A DNA stretch of 64,000 nt from Methylobacterium sp. BTF04 (GTDB taxonomy: Bacteria > Pseudomonadota > Alphaproteobacteria > Rhizobiales > Beijerinckiaceae): positions 1-64,000 of the forward strand of contig NZ_JAAHTB010000010.1 in the NCBI RefSeq assembly GCF_010692745.1, read 5' to 3'. Position numbers and translations under genes: made by a program. How positions within the stretch are numbered: position 1 is the stretch's first letter; each line of letters begins with the position of its first letter. Under the pieces are notes generated by a model. It was not told where the DNA came from, did no database searches, and worked only from the letters and a program-made list of their open reading frames with translations. Below, in pieces: positions 9,273 to 17,599 of this stretch.

Positions 9273-9416
9273 TTTGTCAGCGCCTACGACTTTGGCCGCC
9301 GCCTCAAGACCCTGCATGGCCTCACGCCCTACGAGGCCATCTGCAAAGCATGGTTCGCAGAGCCAGGCCGCTTCACATCAAACCCGCTCCACCAAATACC
9401 GGGACCAAACATCTAA
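9273..9416 (+). mobile_element. IS481-family transposase C-terminal remnant
   Basis: About 47 codons encode SAYDFGRRLKTLHGLTPYEA, then ...PGRFTSNPLHQIPGPN and a TAA stop. This matches the conserved C-terminus of IS481-type DDE transposases. The catalytic domain is missing, since the upstream frame runs straight into the tRNA fragment. It is therefore a decayed remnant. Its stop overlaps the end of the antiporter gene on the other strand by a few bases. Confidence 0.7.
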
Positions 9417-10492
9417 TGCGGGATCTCGACGGGACTCGCGAAGAAGAACGCCAGGCCGAACAGGGCGTAGACCCCGAGCAGCAGAAGGCCCTCGAACCAG
9501 GTGGTCTCGCCGTCGCGGGCGATGGCGTTGACGATGAAGGCGGTACTGGCAATCGCGAACAGGTGTAGAGGGTTCGAGAACACCAGCGTCATCGGATGAC
9601 CGAGCGCCCAGGAGATGATGACCAAAAGCGGCGCCAGCACCAACGCCACCTGGATGGCCGAGCCGATGCAGATGTTCAGCACGAGCCCCATGCGGTCCTC
9701 GTGCGCAAACCAGGCCGCCGCGAACAGGTCGCCGGCCGTGCCGACCAGGGCCAGCACGATGACGCCGAGGAACATCGGCGAGAGGTGGAGGGCGCCCGCG
9801 GCCTGGGTGATCGTCCCCGACAGCATCTCGGCCTCGAAGGCGATGGCGATTGTTGCGGCGACGAGAACCCCAATGGCGAAAGGAAAGCTCCAGTCGGCCT
9901 CGCCGCTACCCTTGTCGTTCGAGAATACGTCGCGGTGGGTGACGAGGGTGAAGACGAGGTTGGCGAGGTAGAGCAGCAGCAGCACGACGGAGACGCCAAG
10001 GCTGACCTCCTCGTCGGTGATGCCGAGCGACGCCGCCTGCCCGGACATCCGCCCGCTCAGGTCGAACACGGCCGGCAACAAGAGGGCGATGACGACGAGG
10101 ATCAGCAGGGTCGACAGCAGGCCAGCGCGCTCGGCGCTGAACTTCTGACGCTCGCGCGTGATCCCACCCACGATGATGGCGAGGCCGAGCCCGAACAGGC
10201 TGGTCCCCATGATCGAACCGGCGATCTGTGCCTGCACAACGGCGGCCTCGCCCTGCATGAGCACGAACAGCGCCAGGACGAGCTCGGCGATGCTGCCGAA
10301 GCTGACGGTCAGAAGGCCGCCGATTGCCGGCCCAACCCGGTCCGCAAGCTGATCGGTCGCGCGCCGCACCCACTCCGCCAGAACGGCGATGGCGAGTGCG
10401 CTGGAGGCGAACACCAGGAGCGGCGAGGCGCCGACGAAATACTTCAGCGCAGCCGAGATCGGGATGAGGACGAGAAGGACGGTGAAGACCAT
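9413..10492 (-). CDS. CaCA-family cation/H+ antiporter (Cax/ChaA-like)
   Basis: 359 residues with about eleven hydrophobic segments in two homologous halves, as in calcium/proton exchangers. The alpha repeats are degenerate: the first reads FGSIAELVLALF where GN(A/V)xE is usual, and the second reads VGTAGDLFAAAWFAHEDRMG with Asp for Glu. Both acidic positions are kept but the Asn of each is lost. A hydrophilic acidic linker (THRDVFSNDKGSGEADW) separates the halves. It likely exports a cation using the proton gradient; ion preference cannot be told. It lies 85 bases downstream of a CPA1 antiporter on the same strand. Confidence 0.75.
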   Translation of the reverse strand: MVFTVLLVLIPISAALKYFVGASPLLVFASSALAIAVLAEWVRRATDQLADRVGPAIGGLLTVSFGSIAELVLALFVLMQGEAAVVQAQIAGSIMGTSLFGLGLAIIVGGITRERQKFSAERAGLLSTLLILVVIALLLPAVFDLSGRMSGQAASLGITDEEVSLGVSVVLLLLYLANLVFTLVTHRDVFSNDKGSGEADWSFPFAIGVLVAATIAIAFEAEMLSGTITQAAGALHLSPMFLGVIVLALVGTAGDLFAAAWFAHEDRMGLVLNICIGSAIQVALVLAPLLVIISWALGHPMTLVFSNPLHLFAIASTAFIVNAIARDGETTWFEGLLLLGVYALFGLAFFFASPVEIPH

Positions 10493-10577
10493 ATGAAAAT
10501 CAGTCCCGATGGAGGGGGCCGCCCGAAGGTCGTGCCTTGTCCCAGCGACGGCAGGCGCTCACCGCTGTCGCGGGCTC

Positions 10578-11750
10578 TCAGCCTTCGCGCAATGTCCGAC
10601 GCGCGACTATGCCAAGGGTCGAGCCCTGGACGATGATGGTGAAGAGCACCACCGCGTAAGTCGCCGCCAAGATCGCGGGCTTTGCGTCGCTCTCGGGAAT
10701 GGAGAGGGCCAGCGCGACCGAGATACCGCCGCGCACGCCCGCCCAGGTCAGGAACGGCACGTTGCCGAGGCAGAGGTTGCCGCCCCAGCGGAACAGGAGG
10801 ACCGGCGCCGAAACCGCGATGAGGCGAGCGACCAGCACGATGGGAACGGCGCAGGCAGCGAGCGTGAGGCCGGATACCGCGAATCGGAGGACGAGCACCT
10901 CCAGGCTGATGAGAAGGAACAAGACCGAGTTCAGCACCTCGTCGATCAGCGTCCACAGGGCCGAAACGTACTTCTGGGTGTTGTCGCTCATCGCGTAGCG
11001 CGGCGCCCGCTCGCCGACGAGCAAGCCGGCCGCGACCACGGCCAGCGGTCCGCTGGCCCCGAGCTTCTGGGCGAGTGCGTAGGTTCCGGCGACGAGCGCC
11101 AAGGTGATCAGCACCTCCACCGGAAAGTCGTCGATGGCCCGCATGGCGCGGTAGGCGACGTACCCGGTGACGATGCCGAGCACCAAGCCGCCGCCGGCCT
11201 CGTGGAGCAGGAGCGTCGTGATGCCGCCGACGCTCATCGCCTCACCACCCGATCCCGCCGCGAAGGCGACGAGAACGGTGAACAGCACGATGCCGATACC
11301 ATCGTTGAACAAAGCCTCGCCCTGCATCTCGACTTCCAGGGCTTCGGGCACGTTTACGTTCTTCAGGGTCGCCAGGACCGCGACTGGGTCCGTCGGGCTG
11401 ATGAGCGCGCCGAACACCAGCGCCCAGGAGAATGGCACCGGGCTGCCGAGGGCCTGCGCAGCGGCCCAGAAGGCACCGCCGACCAGCGCGGTCGAGATCA
11501 GAGTGCCGAGGAGCGCCAGGGTCGCCACTGATAAGGCTCGGTCGCGCAACAGCCGAAGGTCGAGGCTCATGGCGCCGGCGAACAACAGGAAAGCGAGCAT
11601 GCCGTTCATCACCACGGCGGTGAAGTCGACTTGGTCGAGCACCCGGGTGAGGTCCTCGTAGAGATGCTGCTTCGGGAAGGCGAGGTCTACGAGGACCAGC
11701 GCGAACGACGCCAGCAGCCCCATCACCAGCAGGCCGATGGTATGCGGCAT
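10578..11750 (-). CDS. CPA1-family Na+(K+)/H+ antiporter
   Basis: Inner-membrane antiporter with the family motifs SPTDPVAV and GEALFNDGIGIVLF plus about eleven hydrophobic segments. The first ATG is at 11750, but the same frame continues upstream without a stop and encodes ISIFDLAALLLTLSALFGWL, a typical first helix of this family. No ATG, GTG or TTG exists in that extension. An ATC at 11828-11826 sits 8 nt after AGAGG, so translation may begin on a non-standard codon around 11828. Otherwise the start codon was lost by mutation and a shorter protein is made. Confidence 0.8.
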   Translation of the reverse strand: MPHTIGLLVMGLLASFALVLVDLAFPKQHLYEDLTRVLDQVDFTAVVMNGMLAFLLFAGAMSLDLRLLRDRALSVATLALLGTLISTALVGGAFWAAAQALGSPVPFSWALVFGALISPTDPVAVLATLKNVNVPEALEVEMQGEALFNDGIGIVLFTVLVAFAAGSGGEAMSVGGITTLLLHEAGGGLVLGIVTGYVAYRAMRAIDDFPVEVLITLALVAGTYALAQKLGASGPLAVVAAGLLVGERAPRYAMSDNTQKYVSALWTLIDEVLNSVLFLLISLEVLVLRFAVSGLTLAACAVPIVLVARLIAVSAPVLLFRWGGNLCLGNVPFLTWAGVRGGISVALALSIPESDAKPAILAATYAVVLFTIIVQGSTLGIVARRTLREG

Positions 11751-11881
11751 CCGTAGGAAGCGGCGGTTCAGCCAGCCGAACAGCGCAGATAACGTCAGCA
11801 GCAGAGCGGCGAGATCGAAGATCGAGATAACTTTAGCCTCTGGATTAAGCGAGGCTCGGCCTTGAGGGCTCGCGGAACGAA

Positions 11882-12115
11882 CTAGCCCTGAACGCCGGAC
11901 GGGACACCACCGACGGATCCCTCAGAGGCGACTGGGCCTCGACCGGGGAGCGATGAGCCAGTGATCGGCGCCATGCCGTCGGTACCCAGGACCGTCGCGG
12001 CGGTCAGCCCCATCGATCTCGCCTCGCTTGGCGGGGCATCGACCAAATGGGCGGCGCCGAACAGCAGGACTGTGCACACGGCGATCGCCGCCAGGAACGT
12101 CGTCAGAAGCCTCAT
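11882..12115 (-). CDS. Small secreted hypothetical protein
   Basis: About 77 residues beginning MRLLTTFLAAIAVCTVLLFGAA, a good signal peptide or membrane anchor, followed by a short Gly/Ser/Pro-rich tail. No family recognised. It lies between the antiporter and the fasciclin gene on the same strand. Overlapping frames exist, so the call rests mainly on the signal sequence. Confidence 0.4.
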   Translation of the reverse strand: MRLLTTFLAAIAVCTVLLFGAAHLVDAPPSEARSMGLTAATVLGTDGMAPITGSSLPGRGPVASEGSVGGVPSGVQG

Positions 12116-12229
12116 GACCATCCCAATGAATGGTCAAGCTCGAAGGTTCCCGCTTGAAGGTTCCCGGCGCGGTGCGTTGCGGAGGGACGGGCACCCGGGA
12201 TGGAGCGGGCCCCGTCCCGGCGCTGGGAG

Positions 12230-12793
12230 TTACTTCGGCATCAGGACGCTGTCGATGACGTGCACGACGCCATTCGACTGGAACACGTCGCGCTGCTCGA
12301 CGACAGCGCCGCCGCCCTTCTGGTCGATGAGCGCGAGGCGATCGCCGTCCATCTTCACGGTGAGCACTTCACCCTCGACCGTCGTCAGGTTGGCGTCGGC
12401 TCCGCTCATCTTCGCCTTGGCCATCAGCGCCTTCGCATCGAGCTTGCCCGCGACGACGTGATAGGTGAGCACCGCCGTCAACGTCTTCTTCATGTCGGGC
12501 TTCAACAGCGTGTCCACCGTACCGGCAGGGAGCTTGGCGAAGGCGGCGTTGGTCGGCGCGAACACGGTGAACGGGCCGGGGCCGCTCAGGGCGTCGACGA
12601 GGCCGGCGGCCTTCACGGCGGCGACCAGGGTCGTGAGATTGCTCGCCTTGGACGCGTTCTCGCCGATGGTCTTGCTGGCCATCATCGGGGCGCCTCCGAC
12701 CATGAGTGACGTCTCGGCGAAGGCCGGTACCGCGAAGGCCAAGCCGGAGGCGAAGAGGGCGGCGGTCAGCGTCGTACGCATCATCGAATTCAT
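12230..12793 (-). CDS. Secreted fasciclin (FAS1) domain protein
   Basis: 187 residues. An N-terminal signal peptide ending near AFAE is followed by one FAS1 domain with its two signatures: FTVFAPTNAAFAKLP and YHVVAGK, then GVVHVIDSVLMP at the end. Such proteins are secreted adhesion or surface proteins in bacteria and are common in stress-induced sets. A stand-alone transcript is likely, with an AT-richer intergenic region upstream. Confidence 0.85.
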   Translation of the reverse strand: MNSMMRTTLTAALFASGLAFAVPAFAETSLMVGGAPMMASKTIGENASKASNLTTLVAAVKAAGLVDALSGPGPFTVFAPTNAAFAKLPAGTVDTLLKPDMKKTLTAVLTYHVVAGKLDAKALMAKAKMSGADANLTTVEGEVLTVKMDGDRLALIDQKGGGAVVEQRDVFQSNGVVHVIDSVLMPK

Positions 12794-13166
12794 GTTGAGG
12801 CTATCAAGGCTCGATCATCGAGGCTCGTGGCCGACTTACGGGACGAGGTCGGAAGGGGTCTCAAATAACTAGTCACAACAAATTTATCGTAGCCCGATCA
12901 AAAACTCGGGATCGATTTTCGTTCATGTCAAATCGAGCAGTCGCCTGCTCCGGTTTTATCAGCTCACCCGAACGATATTGCCTGCCAATCAGCCGCCATT
13001 CTCAAAAACAACTTACCAAAAATTCATGTTAGGCCCACCGATTTATCTGAACGTTTCCTGAACGGGGACGTTGTGGCCTGGAACGGTGCAGCCATGGGAT
13101 GGCATGAGCCTGGCCCCCTTAGAGGGGGAGCCCTCTCACCTTCGCAGCCTTAATCAGGAGACCGCC
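12794..13166. other. Divergent intergenic region, fasciclin / PRC-barrel genes
   Basis: 373 bases that are AT-richer than the flanks, especially 12860-13040. It must hold promoters for the fasciclin gene (left) and the PRC-barrel gene (right). I could not find a clean sigma-70 or ECF promoter by eye and see no gene. Confidence 0.4.
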
Positions 13167-13595
13167 TTGTCCTATCGCACGATCACCGCCGCTCTCGCAC
13201 TCGCCTGCCTCACGGTTCCGGCCTTGGCCGAGACGATGCCCGCATCCTCCGATATGGGGATGAAAATGGCGGAAACCGCTACGGTGAAGCTGAAGTACGT
13301 GACAGTAAAGCCGGCCGACGTGATGTCGTCCAAGCTCATCGGAACCACAGTCTACAACAACAAGAAGGAGACGGTCGGCGAGGTCGAGGATCTCGTGATC
13401 GAGAATGGCAAGACCCTTACCGGCGTCGTTGTTAGCGTCGGTGGTTTCCTCGGTATGGGTGAGAGCTACGTCGTGCTCGACCCGTCGACCCTTGCGATTC
13501 ACGACACGAACGGCAAGTGGGCGGTCTATGCCGACACCGACAAGGACACCCTCAAGAACGCGCCGAAGTTCACCTATTCGAAGAAGAAGAACTGA
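13167..13595 (+). CDS. Secreted PRC-barrel domain protein
   Basis: About 142 residues. The signal peptide (SYRTITAALALACLTVPALA) is followed by a PRC-barrel core: SSKLIGTTVYNNKKETVGEV and DLVIENGKTLTGVVVSVGGF. TTG at 13167 is chosen because AGGAG at 13156-13160 sits 6 nt upstream and the signal peptide starts there. PRC-barrel proteins of this type are usual in alphaproteobacterial stress responses; the molecular role is unclear. Confidence 0.75.
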   Translation: MSYRTITAALALACLTVPALAETMPASSDMGMKMAETATVKLKYVTVKPADVMSSKLIGTTVYNNKKETVGEVEDLVIENGKTLTGVVVSVGGFLGMGESYVVLDPSTLAIHDTNGKWAVYADTDKDTLKNAPKFTYSKKKN

Positions 13596-13621
13596 TCCCC
13601 ATACCGGGAGGAGAGACCACC

Positions 13622-13873
13622 ATGAGGCATACCATTCTCGCCTCCGCGCTCCTGGCCGGTCTCGGTCTCGGCGCCTCGACGTTACCGTCCGCAGCCTTTC
13701 CGGTGACTGCCTCCGGTGTCGTTCCGTCAGTGAACGCCGACCTCCTACAGGTGCGTATGCACCGCCGCCACCGGATGCGGCAGGGCTCGGCTAGCCGCGG
13801 CAATGCCAGCATGCCTTCGCGCGGTGCGCGCGGGCAGCAATATGGCGGGACGACCGGCGGTCCGCGCCGCTGA
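13622..13873 (+). CDS. Small basic secreted hypothetical protein
   Basis: 83 residues: signal peptide MRHTILASALLAGLGLGAST, then an Arg/His/Gly-rich tail with RMHRRHRMRQ. ATG 13622 follows a strong GGAGGAG. It sits 26 bases after the PRC-barrel gene, so the two are probably co-transcribed up to the terminator at 13923. No family recognised. Confidence 0.55.
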   Translation: MRHTILASALLAGLGLGASTLPSAAFPVTASGVVPSVNADLLQVRMHRRHRMRQGSASRGNASMPSRGARGQQYGGTTGGPRR

Positions 13874-13922
13874 CGTCACCAAACTCGATCCTCGTCCGAT
13901 CGGCACCAATGAAAAAACGATG

Positions 13923-13961
13923 AAGCGCCGCCGGATGGCAAGCCTGCCTCCGGCGGCGCTT
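13923..13961 (+). terminator. Strong GC hairpin after the PRC-barrel pair
   Basis: A 13-bp perfect stem, AAGCGCCGCCGGA with its complement, encloses a 13-nt loop. Only a short T-run follows, so this is a probable intrinsic or bidirectional terminator. Confidence 0.6.
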
Positions 13962-14123
13962 TCATGTGGCCCGTTCGGGCAGGAAGTGAACGAAGACGTA
14001 GCGCGCAGTCGAGGGCCGGACGCTTCGGGATGATCCGGCGGAGAGTGCAGAGGGAGTCGGTGGCGACGTTGACGACGGCGAGCATGAGCGCAGCCGAAGG
14101 CCCAACGAGCGGGACTGCCGCAG

Positions 14124-15116
14124 TCACTCCGTAGCCTTCGCCGCCGGACCGGCGTCGGGACGCTCATCGCGGCGCCGGCCGGCAAGTTGGATGCGAGGCA
14201 GGCCGACGATGTCGTTGGTCGCCGAGGCAATGCCAATGCCGGCCTCGTCGAACGCCGCGAGAATGTCCCGACTCATGGCGTCCTTGGCACCGCGGATTTG
14301 GTGCGTGCCGAGGATGAAGCGGACGCTCAACTCCAGCCAGTTGTCGGTGATGCGGTAGTACACCCGAGGCACGAGATCGATGGGCTCGACCCCGAAGCGC
14401 TCCTGCAGGCTCGTCTTGGCGACCGCCGGAATGGCGTCGGCGTCGATGGCATGTGCCTTGGCAGCTTGCAGCAGGATCGCCTCGGCCCGCACCCGGTCGT
14501 CGGTGTAGGTGATCGGGATGACCATCTCCTCCCAGATGAACGGGAAGTCGCGGGTGTAATTGTAGACGGGGTCCGAGAAGATCTTCGCATTGCTGACTGT
14601 CACGATGCGACCAGTGAACTGGCGGCTTTGTACCCACATCGCGGGGGATGCGCCCTGGACGGACGGCGGCTGGCCCATCTCCATGATCGTGGTCTGGATG
14701 AAGCCGAGGCGCATCACGTCGCCGCGTACGCCGCCCATGGAGATACGGTCGCCGACCGTGAAGGTCGCGCCCCTCAGGATGACGAAATAGCCGGCCAGCG
14801 AGGTGACGACCTGCTGCAGGGCGAAGGCGAGGCCGGCGGAGACGAGGCCGAAGGCGGTGGCGAGCCGGGTCGGATCGTTGAACCAGATCGAGAGCAGGCC
14901 GAGGACCAGCAACACTGCCGTGAGCAAGCTGATGCCCTGTCTCGTCCAGAACTTGGTCTGGACGCTGGATTGGTCGGTTCGGCTCAGGATCACGCCAGCC
15001 AACCCGCGCAGACCGATCCCACCGCCCACGACAACGGCGATGAACACCAGGGAGAGCAGGAGCTTCTGCCCGTTCTCGGCATTCACGCCGACCCAATCGA
15101 TTCCAACCAGTTGCAC
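14124..15116 (-). CDS. MscS-family mechanosensitive channel
   Basis: 330 residues with an N-terminal helix, a second helix pair and the MscS pore and beta region (residues about 70-190: AGLAFALQQVVTSLAGYFVI, then FTVGDRISMGGVRGDV). The start is GTG at 15116. It should act as an osmotic safety valve in the inner membrane. The C-terminal tail is charged and Arg-rich. It lies downstream of and on the same strand as the AraC gene, 18 bases away. Confidence 0.85.
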   Translation of the reverse strand: MQLVGIDWVGVNAENGQKLLLSLVFIAVVVGGGIGLRGLAGVILSRTDQSSVQTKFWTRQGISLLTAVLLVLGLLSIWFNDPTRLATAFGLVSAGLAFALQQVVTSLAGYFVILRGATFTVGDRISMGGVRGDVMRLGFIQTTIMEMGQPPSVQGASPAMWVQSRQFTGRIVTVSNAKIFSDPVYNYTRDFPFIWEEMVIPITYTDDRVRAEAILLQAAKAHAIDADAIPAVAKTSLQERFGVEPIDLVPRVYYRITDNWLELSVRFILGTHQIRGAKDAMSRDILAAFDEAGIGIASATNDIVGLPRIQLAGRRRDERPDAGPAAKATE

Positions 15117-15134
15117 GGTGTCGCCGGCCGTGTC

Positions 15135-16025
15135 TCATGCGGATTGTCGGCGATGCGCGAGCGGACTCGTCCCGGTCGCCCGACGGAAGGCCCGCGAAAA
15201 GTTGGATTGGGACGAAAAGCAACAAGCAAGGGCGATTTCTGCAACGCCGAGGTGCCTAAGTGCCAGGAGGGTCTTCGCCCGTTCAAGTCTCATGCCTGCG
15301 AGGTACCGATGCGGCGGCGCCCCCATGCGTCGTGCGAACATGCGGACGAAATGGAACGGACTCAGGCAAGCCACTGCGGCCAGGTCATCTAAGCTGATGT
15401 CGTCCTCGACATGCTGGGCCATGTATTCCAGCACGCGGCGCAACCGTCGTTCGTCGAGCTGGTGCTGCCGCCCCTGGCCCGAAGAGCCGGATCCCGCAGC
15501 ATAGCGCTCGGCGATCCGTGCCGTCAGCCGAAGGGCCAGGCTTTGGACCAGAACCTGCGCGGTCGAGGTCGGCTCCCGCATCTCTGCCAGAAGTGCCCAG
15601 CCGACCTGCCGGATTTGATCGTCTCGGAGACCAGCGAGATAGCGCACGGAGCCCTGTGCGACCGGCGGTCCGCCATTCTCGATCCCATGGCGCGTGAAGC
15701 AGTCCGCTGGCAGATAGAGGTGGAGGATGTCGTGCCACTGAGAGATCCGGATATCCTCCTCCTGCACTCCGCTTGGGCAGAGCCAGGCGATCCCGGGCTC
15801 GACCCGGGTGCGCTGCCAGACGCCGTGGCCGCGCCGTGTCACGACGCAGTCGGCGTGGCACGCCACGGCGATGCAAATCTCAAGGGCTTTGGGTTCAAAG
15901 GGTGGTAACTCGGCCGCCTCGTGCCGGCGCAGGTCCGCCACCAGACCAGTCCAGGCCAGTCGCCGGGACGTGGTGATGACGTTCAGCCCACCGTATTTGC
16001 GGGGACCGTCAGCTTCCAGATCCAT
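15135..16025 (-). CDS. AraC-family transcriptional regulator
   Basis: 296 residues. The C-terminal 100 residues form the double helix-turn-helix of the family (SLDDLAAVACLSPFHFVRMF ... FSSQSNFSRAFRRATGTSP). The N-terminal part resembles a cupin-like sensing domain. It is transcribed divergently from the catalase-like/cupin/AhpD-like set, with 143 bases between starts, so it is the obvious candidate regulator of that set. Ligand unknown. Confidence 0.85.
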   Translation of the reverse strand: MDLEADGPRKYGGLNVITTSRRLAWTGLVADLRRHEAAELPPFEPKALEICIAVACHADCVVTRRGHGVWQRTRVEPGIAWLCPSGVQEEDIRISQWHDILHLYLPADCFTRHGIENGGPPVAQGSVRYLAGLRDDQIRQVGWALLAEMREPTSTAQVLVQSLALRLTARIAERYAAGSGSSGQGRQHQLDERRLRRVLEYMAQHVEDDISLDDLAAVACLSPFHFVRMFARRMGAPPHRYLAGMRLERAKTLLALRHLGVAEIALACCFSSQSNFSRAFRRATGTSPLAHRRQSA

Positions 16026-16102
16026 GGGGCGGCCTCCCGGGAGCGGCGCAGGGCGACCCTATCACGGGAACGGGATAGCTTCGCCGCGAAAACAGCAATC
16101 CG

Positions 16103-16128
16103 GGAACGGACGGCCAATGGCTTGCGTG
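16103..16128 (+). promoter_or_regulatory. EcfG-like promoter candidate
   Basis: GGAAC (16103-16107), 17 bases, then CGTG (16125-16128). The general-stress sigma factor of alphaproteobacteria recognises GGAAC-N16/17-CGTT, so this is one mismatch off. It is well placed, about 40 bases before the catalase-like start. Confidence 0.3.
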
Positions 16129-16168
16129 AGATTCTAGGCTCGTCTTCATTTCCGGCGAGGAGCCTGCA

Positions 16169-17167
16169 ATGCCCGCACCCCAGGGTTGGATGGCCGTGGC
16201 CATCCTGACGAGCATGCAGGCCGCCGGCACCCTCCTGGGAGGATCAGCCGTGGCCGAGACGGACGGACCGGATCTTCCAGCGCAACTGGTCCGGGATTTC
16301 CACGGTGCGTTCGGAGATCACCACGCACGCGCCGTCCACGCCAAAGGTGTTATTCTCGAAGGCTGGTTCGAGCCCAGCCACGAAGCCCAGACCGTGTCGA
16401 AGGCCGAGGTGTTCACCGGCAAACGGCACGTCACTGTCCGTTTTTCCGATTTCACCGGACTTCCCGATATTCCGGACACAAGCGGCGATGCCAATCCGCG
16501 CGGTCTGGCCATCAAGTTCGATCTGCCCGGCGAGGCGACCTACGATATTGTTGCCCACAGCTTCAACGGCTTCCCGGTGGCCACGGCCGCCGAGTTCAGC
16601 ACGCTCTTGCAGGCGCTTCCGTTGAGTGGCCCTGATGCCGCCAAGCCGACAGCGCTGGAGAGGTTCTTCGCCGACCATCCGCGGGCGCAGGCCTTCTTCA
16701 CCACCCAGAAGCCGCCGCCGGAGAGCTTCGCCACCACGGCCTATTTCGGCGTGAATGCCTTTACCTTCACAGACGCGGCCGGGCGGACCCTGACTGTCCG
16801 CTACCGCTTCGTGCCGGCTGCCGGGGAGCGCTACCTCGATCCGGATGCGCTCAAGACCCGTTCGGCCAGCTACCTGGGCGACGAGATCGGCCCGCGGGTG
16901 GCGGCACATCCCGTCGCCTTCACATGGCAAGCGCAGATCTCGGAGACTGCAGACAAGGCGGACGATCCCTCGACGGCGTGGCCGGAGACCCGGCGGCTCA
17001 TCACGCTGGGCGTCATCACCATCGACAGGGCGGTCGGAAACACGCCCGAGCGCGACCGAGCGCTTCTCTTCATGCCGGGCAATGTGCCGCCTGGGATCGG
17101 CATAGCCGACCCGATGCTTGCGGTCCGCAACGCCGCCTATCCGGTGTCCTTCGGTGAACGGCAATAG
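16169..17167 (+). CDS. Catalase-related heme peroxidase, periplasmic (SrpA-like)
   Basis: 332 residues with a signal peptide (cleavage near AVAETDG). It has a minimal catalase fold: the distal His in AVHAKGVILEGWF and the conserved TVRFSDFTGLPDIPDTSGDA and NPRGLAIKF. Much shorter than true catalases (about 480-500 residues), as usual for SrpA-type catalase-related peroxidases. Probably consumes peroxide outside the cytoplasm. GAGGAG precedes the ATG. It is the first gene of a probable three-gene oxidative-stress set. Confidence 0.8.
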   Translation: MPAPQGWMAVAILTSMQAAGTLLGGSAVAETDGPDLPAQLVRDFHGAFGDHHARAVHAKGVILEGWFEPSHEAQTVSKAEVFTGKRHVTVRFSDFTGLPDIPDTSGDANPRGLAIKFDLPGEATYDIVAHSFNGFPVATAAEFSTLLQALPLSGPDAAKPTALERFFADHPRAQAFFTTQKPPPESFATTAYFGVNAFTFTDAAGRTLTVRYRFVPAAGERYLDPDALKTRSASYLGDEIGPRVAAHPVAFTWQAQISETADKADDPSTAWPETRRLITLGVITIDRAVGNTPERDRALLFMPGNVPPGIGIADPMLAVRNAAYPVSFGERQ

Positions 17168-17582
17168 GTGGGCGATCACGGCCGCAGCGATCGTTGCGGT
17201 CGGGATCGCAGCACGTGGCGGGCTCGCGTCGCCCGCACCGGCCGAAACTCTACGGCCCCTGGTCCAGGAGGCACTCCCAGACGTTCCGGGCTACGGCCTC
17301 ACGGCGGTTGAGGTCAGCTTCCCACCCGGCGCGAAGGCAGTGCCGCACCGCCATGGCAAGGCCTTCCTGTACGTGCACGTATTGGCCGGTTCCGTGCGCA
17401 GCCAGATCGAAGGCGAACCGGTACGCGCATTCAGGACCGGCGAGAGCTGGACCGAGAAGCCCGGCGATCATCACGTCATTACCGAGAATGCCAGCGCCAC
17501 GGAGGCCGCAAGGCTGCTCGTCGTCTTCATTGCCCCCAAGGGAGACGCCCTGAAGACCGATGACCGGCCCCACGAGCCCTGA
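17154..17582 (+). CDS. Secreted cupin-domain protein
   Basis: 142 residues. An N-terminal hydrophobic segment (AITAAAIVAVGIAARGGLAS) acts as signal or anchor, then a single cupin barrel has the metal-type motif PHRHGKAFLYVHVLAGSV and a later PGDHHVITENAS. The GTG at 17154 overlaps the catalase-like gene by 14 bases, pointing to coupled translation. Substrate unknown; the context suggests an oxidative-stress role. Confidence 0.7.
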   Translation: MNGNRWAITAAAIVAVGIAARGGLASPAPAETLRPLVQEALPDVPGYGLTAVEVSFPPGAKAVPHRHGKAFLYVHVLAGSVRSQIEGEPVRAFRTGESWTEKPGDHHVITENASATEAARLLVVFIAPKGDALKTDDRPHEP

Positions 17583-17599
17583 ATGGATCGGAGCTTCCC

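Noticed and set aside
9596-10636. Long plus-strand open frame opposite the CaCA antiporter
   Set aside because: Arg/Asp/Glu/Gly-rich translation with no domain; it is the antisense shadow of a GC-rich membrane protein gene.
14187-15392. 401-residue plus-strand frame opposite the MscS gene
   Set aside because: Low-complexity charged composition and exact antisense position to a clear MscS channel.
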